The position numbers were made by a program, and so were the translations under genes. Shown here piece by piece: positions 1 through 7,977 of a stretch of DNA of 64,000 bases. This stretch comes from Pseudoalteromonas piscicida (GTDB lineage Bacteria > Pseudomonadota > Gammaproteobacteria > Enterobacterales > Alteromonadaceae), in the NCBI RefSeq assembly GCF_002208135.1, contig NZ_CP021646.1, positions 1,967,501 to 2,031,500 on the forward strand. Reading direction: 5' to 3'. Position 1 is the stretch's first letter. Each line of letters opens with the position of its first letter. Under the pieces are notes generated by a model, which made no database searches, had not been told where the DNA came from, and saw only the letters and a list, made by a program, of their open reading frames with translations.

Positions 1-990
1 CGACATGGCAGAACCAATCATGTGTGAGTTGGCGTCTTCATTCACCATACGAGTAAAAATTGCAGGAAGCTGTTTAGCGTAACTGCTCAAGTCTTCAACA
101 CTTTGCTGGCCCATTAACCCTCTAACAAACAACAGGCTGCTTTGAGACTCGTAGCGTAAAATATCGGATAGCGCGACCACCCCTATCGGCTTACGCTTGT
201 GTACAACAGGCAAGTGATGCACATTATCTCGTAGCATCAGCATCATGGCTTCGAATACATAGGCATTGGAGTCAACAATAATAAGATCGGTCGACATAAT
301 CTCAGAGACCGGAGTTTGATAATCCAACCCTTCTGCGACTACTTTTGTACGAAGATCTCTGTCACTGATGAGGCCGACCACCTGACCATCGTCTTCATCC
401 GGATCTTCAACAACAGGTTTCTCGGGGTCATAGATAAGTAGTGATGACACATGCTCTTTTGCCATCACTTGAGCTGCCTGCTGTACCGTGGCGCTGCGTT
501 CAACGTACACCACATCGCGTAGCAATAGTTTACGCACTTTGGCAGTGGTTAAATCGTTGCTGTCGGCCTGCTCAGAAACTGTGATTTTTAGTCTGGCATT
601 ATCGTCTGCTTCAAAGTAATCAGCAAACGCTTCATAAACGTCGCAATACTCATCAAAAATGCCAACGGGAATACAATACACCAGTGTATCTTCAAGGCTT
701 TGAGCGCCAAAACGAACTTTACGATTCATCAATAACCCACGCTGGCCAAAGATCCCACCTGTGGAAATACGATTGTATAACTCACCTGAGCGCCGATAAA
801 GCTCGACAGCACCAGATCGGATCACATACAGGTAAGTGATCTGCTCTCCATATTCTAAAATGCCACAGCCCTCACGGTAATAACCCACTTCTACTTGGCT
901 TGCGAGTTTATGTAGTGCCTCTTGAGGCAAATCCGAAAACGGCGGGTAAGCTACTAAAAAATTGGCAATTTCCTGATGTTCAACTTCCAT
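1..990 (-). CDS. cNMP-binding / CBS-pair signalling protein, DUF294-type (C-terminus outside window)
   Basis: The reverse strand reads open from an ATG at 990 to the window edge, giving about 330 residues of the N-terminal part. Residues about 10-125 look like a cyclic-nucleotide-binding beta-roll (EYGEQITYLYVIRSGAVELYR is its core). Two CBS motifs follow at about 150-275, with VQQAAQVMAKEHVSSLLIYD and a second repeat around IMSTDLIIVDSNAYVFEAM. The end in the window (ESQSSLLFVRGLMGQQSVEDL) fits the linker into the nucleotidyltransferase-like DUF294 domain. In this family the layout is cNMP domain, CBS pair, GlnE-like nucleotidyltransferase, C-terminal helical domain; the last two would lie beyond base 1. 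It is probably a cytosolic regulator, with unknown ligand and target. There is only a weak AAGGCAA sequence before the start. Confidence 0.8.
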   Translation of the reverse strand, partial: MEVEHQEIANFLVAYPPFSDLPQEALHKLASQVEVGYYREGCGILEYGEQITYLYVIRSGAVELYRRSGELYNRISTGGIFGQRGLLMNRKVRFGAQSLEDTLVYCIPVGIFDEYCDVYEAFADYFEADDNARLKITVSEQADSNDLTTAKVRKLLLRDVVYVERSATVQQAAQVMAKEHVSSLLIYDPEKPVVEDPDEDDGQVVGLISDRDLRTKVVAEGLDYQTPVSEIMSTDLIIVDSNAYVFEAMMLMLRDNVHHLPVVHKRKPIGVVALSDILRYESQSSLLFVRGLMGQQSVEDLSSYAKQLPAIFTRMVNEDANSHMIGSAMS

Positions 991-1067
991 GGTTTGCCTT
1001 GATATAAAAAGGAATTTAACCCTATTGTGGGCAACGAGGGATAAATTTGCAATGAAAGTCGGTTTAA

Positions 1068-1646
1068 CTAAGGCTGCGGCAATTGTTTTTTCCACTGTTC
1101 ACCACTACGCTCATAAGACTCTCTAAGATGTAGCCGAGTCTCAGCAAAAGTGAGAAACTCTATGGAAATAGGGTTGATGCAATAGCCACCCCAATTTTCG
1201 GGTCTTGGAATTGGATTCGTGCTATATCTTAATTCCGCAATTCTTAATTTTTCAGTCAGATCACTTTGATCTCGCATAATTGCACTTTGGTTAAATGACG
1301 TTGTGGTTAGTTGAGCATCTCTAGAGCGCCCTTGCCAATATATATCCGCATCTCTATCTGAAATCTTCTTTGCTCTGCCAACAATACGGACCTGATACCC
1401 AACATGATCCCACCAAACTGTCATCGCGATGTTAGGAACATTTTCTAAATGCTTGCCTTTCGCAGAATCGAAATATGAACAAAATACAAAGCCCCCCTCA
1501 TTAACCGCTTTCAAATCAACAAATCTACCTGTAGGAAACCCATTTTCATCAATTGTTGAGACACATACCGCATTGGGCTGATTTAATGGATTGTTTTTCA
1601 GAGCTTGCTGCCACCAAGATTCAAACTTTTCGAGTGGATTAATCAT
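1068..1646 (-). CDS. Pyridoxamine 5'-phosphate oxidase-like flavoprotein (PdxH paralogue)
   Basis: The 192-residue product follows the PdxH pattern closely. GRFVDLKAV corresponds to the FMN-contacting R-x-x-x-L-K segment, SYFDSAKGKHLENVPNIAMTVWW to the Y-N-S-x-K-x-x-x-L segment, and the C-terminus WGGYCINPISIEFL...RLHLRESYER to the W-G-G-(16-20)-R-L-H-D-R region. PdxH converts pyridoxamine/pyridoxine phosphate to pyridoxal phosphate using FMN and oxygen. The protein is shorter than typical PdxH (about 210-220 residues) and has RLHLR in place of RLHDR, so it may be a paralogue acting on another substrate. Its start overlaps the end of the upstream cupin gene by 8 bases, so the two are almost certainly co-transcribed and translationally coupled. 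Confidence 0.8.
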   Translation of the reverse strand: MINPLEKFESWWQQALKNNPLNQPNAVCVSTIDENGFPTGRFVDLKAVNEGGFVFCSYFDSAKGKHLENVPNIAMTVWWDHVGYQVRIVGRAKKISDRDADIYWQGRSRDAQLTTTSFNQSAIMRDQSDLTEKLRIAELRYSTNPIPRPENWGGYCINPISIEFLTFAETRLHLRESYERSGEQWKKQLPQP

Positions 1647-2133
1647 TATTATTATCCTGATTATTTTTCATCGGTTCCATAATGTCATTAATATCTACCA
1701 CATTCCACGGCAAACCTTTTTGCCTGTAGATCCGCTTACCTTGCTTTGTATAATCACCAACATCATGCGGTAAGCGCTGACCAACTACAATACAACGTAA
1801 TGTAACATCGCTATTGTTTACTAACTTATGAGGCTTACCACAGGCTCTGTATCCTATGAAATCGCCTTCACCAACACCAATTACCTCATCGCCAATGTAC
1901 GCTTCAGCAGTGCCTTGCAATATATACACACATTCATCCTCGTGATAATGCATATGTGTTTCAGTCGAATCGAACCCCGGCTGGATTTCTATGATGTGAA
2001 AACCGAATCCTGTTATACCAGTTAAGTCTCCAAGTGATTTATTGAGCCTCTGCGCATTTGGGTTCAGAAAATGAACTCTTTTTTCCCCTTTTAATGCTTC
2101 GATTTCAGCTTTACTTACAATATATTTTTCCAT
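1639..2133 (-). CDS. Cupin-domain protein
   Basis: A 164-residue cytosolic protein with a single cupin barrel. The metal-binding signature is visible as HMHYHEDECVYILQG (the G-x5-H-x-H-x3-E-type motif) with the second motif around GDFIGYRACGKPHKLVNNS, which retains the conserved P-H. The start has a strong AAGGAG sequence about 8 bases upstream. It is the first gene of a two-gene unit with the PdxH-like oxidase. Cupins of this size are often small-molecule-binding or isomerase/dioxygenase enzymes; no substrate can be read from the sequence. Confidence 0.8.
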   Translation of the reverse strand: MEKYIVSKAEIEALKGEKRVHFLNPNAQRLNKSLGDLTGITGFGFHIIEIQPGFDSTETHMHYHEDECVYILQGTAEAYIGDEVIGVGEGDFIGYRACGKPHKLVNNSDVTLRCIVVGQRLPHDVGDYTKQGKRIYRQKGLPWNVVDINDIMEPMKNNQDNNND

Positions 2134-2312
2134 TTCTTCAAACTCCTTATGTTGGGCTTAACCTAAAGGTGTGTGTTTAAAGGATATTAGCTTAAATTAC
2201 AGCAATTGAACTGCTTTCAATTACATCCATAATTTGACCTAGGTCACTTTAAAAACCAGCAAAACCGCCTCATACTAGTTATCTATAACTATTCGCAACA
2301 GGAACCGCACTC

Positions 2313-3653
2313 ATGACTTATGAAGTCAATTTCGACGGCTTAGTAGGGCCAACACATAATTATGCCGGATTATCTTATGGTAATGTCGCGTCACTTTCTA
2401 ACGCTACCAGTGTTTCTAATCCAAAAGAAGCGGCATTGCAAGGTCTTGAAAAGATGAAAGCAATGCATGATATCGGCCTAAAACAAGGGATATTTGCACC
2501 TCATGCACGCCCGAGTTTAGCCCCACTGCGCCGTGTTGGCTTTTCAGGCACCGATGCTCAAGTACTTGAAAAAGCGTATAAACACGATCCAATATTGCTT
2601 CGAGCTTGTTACTCTGCCTCTGCAATGTGGACGGCAAATGCGGCGACTGTGTCGCCTTCTGTTGATTCTAGCGATGGCAAAGTTCATTTCACAAGTGCCA
2701 ATTTAAACTGCAAATTCCACCGTTCAATAGAGCCCGAAACCACCACGAATTTACTTCGTGCTATGTTCGCCAATGCGCAATATTTTGCACATCACCAGCA
2801 TTTGCCTGAGCAGCCTTTTTTTGGCGATGAAGGTGCTGCGAACCACACTCGCCTCGCCGATAGCCATGGCAGTAAAGGTCTACAATTATTTGTGTACGGT
2901 TCAAGTGGCTTTAACAGCGATATAAAGGGTCCTACTAAATATCCTGCTCGGCAAACATTAGAAGCAAGTCAAGCGATTGCAAGGCTACATCAATTAGATG
3001 ATAAGCAAGCAATTTTTATCCAGCAAAATCCAAATGTGATTGATCAAGGCGTGTTCCATAATGACGTCATTGCGGTGGGCAATGAGAATGTACTGTTTTG
3101 CCATGATCAAGCCTTTATTGATCAAACCTCCAGTCTAACTAAAATTAGACAAGCGTATATCGGCGAAAAGCCTTTGCATATTGTAGAAGTTCCGACGCAT
3201 GCCGTGAGTGTTGAAGACGCAGTAAAAAGTTATTTATTTAACTCACAATTGATCACCTTGCCATCAGGCGAGATGATGCTGGTTGCACCGGAGGAATGTG
3301 CGAAGAATGATAACGTTGCCGCGTATATCGAATATATGCTTGGTGCAAAAAATCCAATTTCGCAAGTACGCTTTTTTGACTTACGCCAAAGCATGCAAAA
3401 TGGTGGTGGGCCTGCATGTTTGCGATTACGTGTAGCACTCAATGAAGCTGAGCTAAAAGCGGTAAATCCAGAAGTGATGATGAGTGAAGACAAATTTATT
3501 CAACTACGCGCGTGGGTCAATAAACATTATCGCGATAAAGTCACAGAACAGGATTTAGCTGATCCGAGCCTTTTGCAAGAGTCCTATGCCGCATTAGATG
3601 AACTCACCCAATTACTCAATCTTGGTAGCGTATACGAATTCCAACGCGCCTAA
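2313..3653 (+). CDS. astB: N-succinylarginine dihydrolase
   Basis: AstB hydrolyses N2-succinylarginine to succinylornithine, ammonia and CO2, the second step of the arginine succinyltransferase pathway. The 446-residue length matches the family, and the start [21 protein letters not shown] is the characteristic N-terminus of AstB. Further family blocks are visible at [27 protein letters not shown] and the C-terminal [14 protein letters not shown], which carries the catalytic cysteine of this amidinotransferase-like fold. The remaining ast genes are not adjacent, so the pathway is split in this genome. It is transcribed divergently from the cupin/oxidase pair and ends in a strong bidirectional hairpin. 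Confidence 0.96.
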   Translation: MTYEVNFDGLVGPTHNYAGLSYGNVASLSNATSVSNPKEAALQGLEKMKAMHDIGLKQGIFAPHARPSLAPLRRVGFSGTDAQVLEKAYKHDPILLRACYSASAMWTANAATVSPSVDSSDGKVHFTSANLNCKFHRSIEPETTTNLLRAMFANAQYFAHHQHLPEQPFFGDEGAANHTRLADSHGSKGLQLFVYGSSGFNSDIKGPTKYPARQTLEASQAIARLHQLDDKQAIFIQQNPNVIDQGVFHNDVIAVGNENVLFCHDQAFIDQTSSLTKIRQAYIGEKPLHIVEVPTHAVSVEDAVKSYLFNSQLITLPSGEMMLVAPEECAKNDNVAAYIEYMLGAKNPISQVRFFDLRQSMQNGGGPACLRLRVALNEAELKAVNPEVMMSEDKFIQLRAWVNKHYRDKVTEQDLADPSLLQESYAALDELTQLLNLGSVYEFQRA

Positions 3654-3695
3654 TTGCAAGTTTTGCTTGTCAAACTGCAATTAATCTGAGGTTTA

Positions 3696-3717
3696 AAGGG
3701 AGTGATTTCACTCCCTT
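3696..3717. terminator. Bidirectional terminator between astB and the WD40 lipoprotein gene
   Basis: AAGGGAGTGA at 3696-3705 and TCACTCCCTT at 3708-3717 form a perfect 10-bp stem with a 2-base loop, followed by a T-rich run on the plus strand. The distal arm overlaps the stop codon of the convergent gene. Confidence 0.8.
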
Positions 3718-4702
3718 ACTTTTTAGCAAGTACATTAACCGCCCACGTCTCAAGCATACCGTCGCTATTTAACGTTACTAAGGTGTCTGGGTTTGGGACA
3801 TACATATCGACTACCGTTGCTCCCTCACTTTCAGTATGAATAGACCAAGTGCCTAATTCTTCCCCGCTCTCATAGCGCCAGATGGAGAGATGAGATTTTG
3901 ACGATGATGTCGCGAGTAAGCCTGAGTCAGAAATAAACTTGGCCTTTCTAAACATCTTAAAACGGGCCATATACTTTAGTTCACTGAGCTGCTTTCCAGA
4001 CTCAAAATCCAGGACATGTTGCGCATTCAACCCATCTGAGACAAATAAATGCTTGCCATCATGGCTCACTGTTAAACTGGTAACACGATGACTAAATTGA
4101 TGCTCATACAAAGGTTCTGGTGACGCAAATTGCCAAAGGGCAACCAACCCATCTTGTGCCCCCGTAACAAAGTAGTCGCCACTATTGTCGAACGCCAAAT
4201 GCTCTATTGGTCGAGTATGCGGCATAAAACGATTGTTTAACTTAGTGAATAAATCCGCCATATTGAGAGAGCCGTCATCCATCGCAACAAGCAAACGCTG
4301 ATTGCTATGGGAAAGTGCTAAAGCAGAGATTGAAGCAAGTGGACTCACTCCGGCAAAAGGTACGTTCGTTATCAACTTTTGCTTTGGGACAGACCAAATT
4401 GAGATAAGGTTTTCACCAGCCACGATGAGCATCTTTTTATCATCAGAAAGCAATACTTCTTTGACAGGGGTTTTTATTTTGTCTTTGGGTACTGAGAATA
4501 TGACAGACTGATTGGCATTGTCATAAATATGGATTTCGGCATTACTATCTAACGTCACGCTCCACTTTCCATCTTTAGAGAAATGCCCGAGTATTATGCC
4601 ATTTTGCGTCAGCTGGCTTGTCACCCCTTTACTAATTTCTGGCTGCGACCCACACCCTACCAAAAATAAAGCCAACCAAGCTAGTGATATTAAACGAGAC
4701 AT
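3716..4702 (-). CDS. WD40-like repeat lipoprotein
   Basis: A 328-residue exported protein. The N-terminus MSRLISLAWLALFLVGCGSQ is a type II signal peptide with lipobox LVGC, so it should be lipid-anchored. The mature part has WD40/beta-propeller repeats, recognisable from recurring pieces such as LLSDDKKMLIVAGENLISIWSV, LAFDNSGDYFVTGAQDGLVALWQF, LTVSHDGKHLFVSDG and LLATSSSKSHLSIWRYESG. About six or seven blades fit the length. Periplasmic propellers usually act in protein-protein contact; no partner is suggested by the neighbours. It converges on astB. Confidence 0.8.
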   Translation of the reverse strand: MSRLISLAWLALFLVGCGSQPEISKGVTSQLTQNGIILGHFSKDGKWSVTLDSNAEIHIYDNANQSVIFSVPKDKIKTPVKEVLLSDDKKMLIVAGENLISIWSVPKQKLITNVPFAGVSPLASISALALSHSNQRLLVAMDDGSLNMADLFTKLNNRFMPHTRPIEHLAFDNSGDYFVTGAQDGLVALWQFASPEPLYEHQFSHRVTSLTVSHDGKHLFVSDGLNAQHVLDFESGKQLSELKYMARFKMFRKAKFISDSGLLATSSSKSHLSIWRYESGEELGTWSIHTESEGATVVDMYVPNPDTLVTLNSDGMLETWAVNVLAKK

Positions 4703-4818
4703 CTTAAACCCTTAGCACATAATACATTTATTTTATTTACTGACTTTACATATCGGCCGTTAGCAGACAAACTTAACTTATTGTGAATAATTTTAAACTG
4801 CATATGATGTATTTTAGC

Positions 4819-5268
4819 ATGACAAAGTCACTTATTAAGCAAACTTTCGTTGTCTTAGCTGCAATAGTTTTACTCTCAGCGTGTGGCTCAGAAGATAATG
4901 TCAGTGGTGACAAGGACACTCCTGGATATGCCGCAACAATGTATTTTGACGCACTCTATAATCAAAAAGATTTAGACGCTGCAATGAAAATCGCTACTCC
5001 CCGTCACGCGCGTATCATGCGCTCCTACGGTACTGCATCGCAATTCGCCAGAAATTTAGTGAATATGCAATATGATGAAGTCACCATAGAAGTTGATATG
5101 ACAAATCAAAGTCTGCGCGAACAGTATGGCGACAGCGCAAAAATTAATTTAATTTTTACAGGTCAACTCCACGGTGAGCAAGTAGATGACATGCGTAGCG
5201 TCAGTATGGTGCGCAAAAAAGGCAAATGGTACGTAGACAAAGTGCTAGCCGACCCCTTTGCACGTTAA
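4819..5268 (+). CDS. Small lipoprotein, DUF4878/NTF2-like
   Basis: From the ATG at 4819 the product is about 149 residues and begins MTKSLIKQTFVVLAAIVLLSACGSED, a lipoprotein signal with lipobox LSAC. The open frame extends to a GTG at 4783 and ATGs at 4804/4807, but these add non-signal residues before the positively charged n-region. The mature domain (PGYAATMYFDALYNQKDLDAAMKIATPRHARIM ... KKGKWYVDKVLADPF) has the shape of a cystatin/NTF2-like lipoprotein of the DUF4878 type. Function is unknown. The upstream start region lacks a clear ribosome binding site, so the exact start is uncertain. Confidence 0.72.
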   Translation: MTKSLIKQTFVVLAAIVLLSACGSEDNVSGDKDTPGYAATMYFDALYNQKDLDAAMKIATPRHARIMRSYGTASQFARNLVNMQYDEVTIEVDMTNQSLREQYGDSAKINLIFTGQLHGEQVDDMRSVSMVRKKGKWYVDKVLADPFAR

Positions 5269-5285
5269 CACTAATATGAGATAAG

Positions 5286-5310
5286 AAAGCCCCGTTGTCG
5301 GGGCTTTTTA
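5286..5310. terminator. Bidirectional terminator between the small lipoprotein gene and fadE
   Basis: AAAGCCCC at 5286-5293 pairs with GGGGCTTT at 5300-5307 across a 6-base loop, with a T run after it on plus and an A/T-rich tail on minus. It serves two convergent genes. Confidence 0.85.
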
Positions 5311-5343
5311 ACAAATAAGCCAATATCCGTCTGTCTAAACAAA

Positions 5344-7614
5344 TTAGCTGGGTGCTTTTGCATCAACAGCAATCGCTTTTGCAACTAGCGTTTCAATACA
5401 AAAGATGGTTTCAGAACTCTTGTCATCAATCACTTTGTCATCCATTGCAATACTGAGTTTCTCATTCAATGACTTACCCACCAGTTTCACGCTATTTTGT
5501 TTACACCACTTACGATATTTTGCCATTAGTGGAGCATGCGCCTTTTCCAGTAAATAAGCATGTTCAACCGTATCTATCGCTGAGTGTTTTACCACGGCGC
5601 AGAGGTGCGAGATACGTTCACGGGTCGAGTTGTGGTCAGAAACACTGCTACATACCTGCACCGCTAATTTGTCGCTTGGCGCTTTGAGCCAGTTCCCAAC
5701 CGGAAATGCCAAACGTTTTAGCAAAAACGCCAGAGGTGCTGCGGTAAAGTTATCACAAAACGCGTAAATAGCCTTACTTGCTTCATCAAGACAGTGATCT
5801 AAGGCAAACTTTACCAGCGGTAAGTCCCCTTGCTGACGGCCATCATCTTCGTATTTTTTCAACACACACGAAGCGATATAAAGAAAGCTCAGGACATCTC
5901 CTAATTTTGCTGAGAGCATTTCTCTGCGTTTTAGTGAACCACCTAGCTTTAACATCGCAATATCACTATACACTGAGAGCGCTTGGCTCAACCACGTTAG
6001 GCGTCGATAATACAACGCCACATCACCACTAACAGGTGCTCGTTCGCACCGTGCAAGTGTAAAACCGTTAAAAAACGCCTTGAGCCCATTCACAGAGGTA
6101 TGCTGCAAGTGTTTGCAAAGCACTTCATCAAACTCTTTCAAAGCGATTAATTGATCTTCTTGCTGTACGATACTCATTTCTTTCAAAATGTATGGATGGC
6201 ATCGAGTTGCACCTTGACCAAAAATCATCAAGCTTCGAGTTAAGATATTGGCGCCCTCAACGGTAATAGAAATCGGCATCCCCATATAATTGTGGGCAAG
6301 GTAATTCATTTCCCCCATTTGAATGGCTTTGCCGCCATGAATATCCATCGCATCATTCAATGCTACTCTTGCATGCTCTGTGAGGTGATACTTGGCAATC
6401 GCAGTGACTACCGAAGGGCTTTGCTTTAAATCAATTGCCAACGCAGTGGTTTGTCTCACCGCTTCAATTAGATAGCTATAGCCGTAAATTCTGGCTAATG
6501 CGCTTTGCACTCCTTCAAAGGCAGAGATGGGTACACCAAATTGACGACGGACACCGGCATAAGCCGAAGTCGTTCTGGCACTTAATTGAGCGGTTCCCGC
6601 GCTCAGTGCTGGCAAAGATATCCCCCGCCCAGCACTTAAACACGACACCAGCATGCACCACCCTTTGCCGATACCCGCTTGTTCGCCTATCACCCACGCC
6701 ATTGGAATAAAAACATCTTCACCACTGGTTGTACCATTCATAAAGGCTTGCCCCAGCGGGTTATGTCGATCTCCTGTTTTTACGCCTTCATGTGTAGTCG
6801 GAATAAGTGCACAAGTGATCCCAGGCTCTACTTTATTTGAAAGCAATTGATCCGGGTCGTAAACCTTAAACGCAAGTCCTAATACATCAGCGACGGGCGC
6901 CAGCGTGATGTATCGTTTTTGCCAAGTTACCGCAAGTCCAATTTGCTTTTCTCCCTCAAATTCTCGCTCACACACAATAGCAAAGTCTTGAATGCTACCA
7001 GCATCCGATCCCGCCTCTGGAGAGGTCAATGCAAAACAAGGTAGCGCCTCACCCGAGGCAAGCTTTGGCAGCCAAGTATTCTGCTGTTCATTGGTTCCGT
7101 AATGAAGCAGCAGCTCCGCAGGGCCTAAACTATTTGGCACCATCACGGTCACAGCAGTAGACAAGCTACGGCTGGCTATTTTTGCAACGATGGTGGAGTT
7201 CGCCTGAGCACTAAATTCCCGACCACCAAAAGCCTTTGGAATAATAAAAGCAAAAAAACCCTTTTCTTTTAAAAATTGCCAAACTTCTTCAGGCAGGTCT
7301 TGAGCCTCAGATATTTTTTCTTCATCAAGCATTTTTAGCAGCGTATGTAATTCGTTATCTATAAACGCCTGTTCTTCATCGCTCAGCTTTGCCTTATCAT
7401 TACTCAGCCACTTGCGCCAGTTCGGTTTACCAGAAAACAATGCACCATCCCACCAAATACTCCCAGCTTCCATCGCTTCTCGCTCGGTTTGGGATAGCTC
7501 GGGTAATGACGTCTTGAAATAGTTAAATAGCGGTTTAGTGATCAACTTAACTCTGATATCACGTACACAAAATACAACCACTAAGGTCAATATCACCAAT
7601 AAAACTAAAGTCAT
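5344..7614 (-). CDS. fadE: Acyl-CoA dehydrogenase FadE
   Basis: FadE catalyses the first, FAD-dependent desaturation of acyl-CoA in beta-oxidation. The start chosen is ATG at 7614 (MTLVLLVILTLVVVFCVRD), preceded by AAAGGAG at good spacing; the longest frame begins two codons earlier with GTG. The N-terminus is a membrane-spanning helix, as in E. coli FadE. The acyl-CoA dehydrogenase domains follow at about residues 80-490, with CFALTSPEAGSDAG as the family signature and the catalytic-base region near VEGANILTRSLMIFGQGA. The C-terminal quarter is the helical domain specific to FadE (DUF1974). At about 756 residues it is slightly shorter than the E. coli enzyme (814). Confidence 0.94.
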   Translation of the reverse strand: MTLVLLVILTLVVVFCVRDIRVKLITKPLFNYFKTSLPELSQTEREAMEAGSIWWDGALFSGKPNWRKWLSNDKAKLSDEEQAFIDNELHTLLKMLDEEKISEAQDLPEEVWQFLKEKGFFAFIIPKAFGGREFSAQANSTIVAKIASRSLSTAVTVMVPNSLGPAELLLHYGTNEQQNTWLPKLASGEALPCFALTSPEAGSDAGSIQDFAIVCEREFEGEKQIGLAVTWQKRYITLAPVADVLGLAFKVYDPDQLLSNKVEPGITCALIPTTHEGVKTGDRHNPLGQAFMNGTTSGEDVFIPMAWVIGEQAGIGKGWCMLVSCLSAGRGISLPALSAGTAQLSARTTSAYAGVRRQFGVPISAFEGVQSALARIYGYSYLIEAVRQTTALAIDLKQSPSVVTAIAKYHLTEHARVALNDAMDIHGGKAIQMGEMNYLAHNYMGMPISITVEGANILTRSLMIFGQGATRCHPYILKEMSIVQQEDQLIALKEFDEVLCKHLQHTSVNGLKAFFNGFTLARCERAPVSGDVALYYRRLTWLSQALSVYSDIAMLKLGGSLKRREMLSAKLGDVLSFLYIASCVLKKYEDDGRQQGDLPLVKFALDHCLDEASKAIYAFCDNFTAAPLAFLLKRLAFPVGNWLKAPSDKLAVQVCSSVSDHNSTRERISHLCAVVKHSAIDTVEHAYLLEKAHAPLMAKYRKWCKQNSVKLVGKSLNEKLSIAMDDKVIDDKSSETIFCIETLVAKAIAVDAKAPS

Positions 7615-7977
7615 ATGCACTCCTTTTTGCAGGCTTCGAATACGGCCTTTTGATACAATTGACTGTCTTAATTATGGTTAATAATCACACTAACTCAACT
7701 TTTATCTGCGCTCGCACCTCTTTGTTTGTCCATCGCAAAATTGTCGTTTTAAAGTCGTCCTGCTATTATTCTAGCCACCACAGCAAAAAAAGATGCTTTG
7801 CTGCGCGAAAAAGGCCGCTCTCACTAGTATTAGTCGTTCATACGACTAATACTAATTGGATTAATTTACTTGCTGATTTTTGCAATTAACCCAATTAATG
7901 TAAGTGGCTATAGATACTAAAATGCCGTCTAGCGTAAAGTCGGCTCGTGTATTAATTAAAAAAACAAGTGAATCACT
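7615..7977. other. Divergent intergenic region fadE / M2 peptidase
   Basis: This 363-base gap holds no credible gene. It contains promoters for two divergent genes and one striking perfect inverted repeat at 7825-7854, listed separately. The rest is AT-rich with short A and T tracts. Confidence 0.6.
7825..7854. promoter_or_regulatory. Perfect 13-bp inverted repeat, candidate operator
   Basis: TAGTATTAGTCGT at 7825-7837 and ACGACTAATACTA at 7842-7854 are exact reverse complements separated by TCAT. It lies 124 bases upstream of the M2 peptidase start and about 210 bases upstream of fadE. There is no T run after it, so it is not a typical terminator. A palindrome of this length in a divergent promoter region is the usual form of a dimeric repressor site, but I cannot assign a regulator. 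A cruciform or REP-type element is the alternative. Confidence 0.55.

Noticed and set aside
7650..7889. Small plus-strand gene upstream of the M2 peptidase
   Set aside because: It covers the divergent promoter region and the 13-bp palindrome, has no binding site and no family-like sequence.
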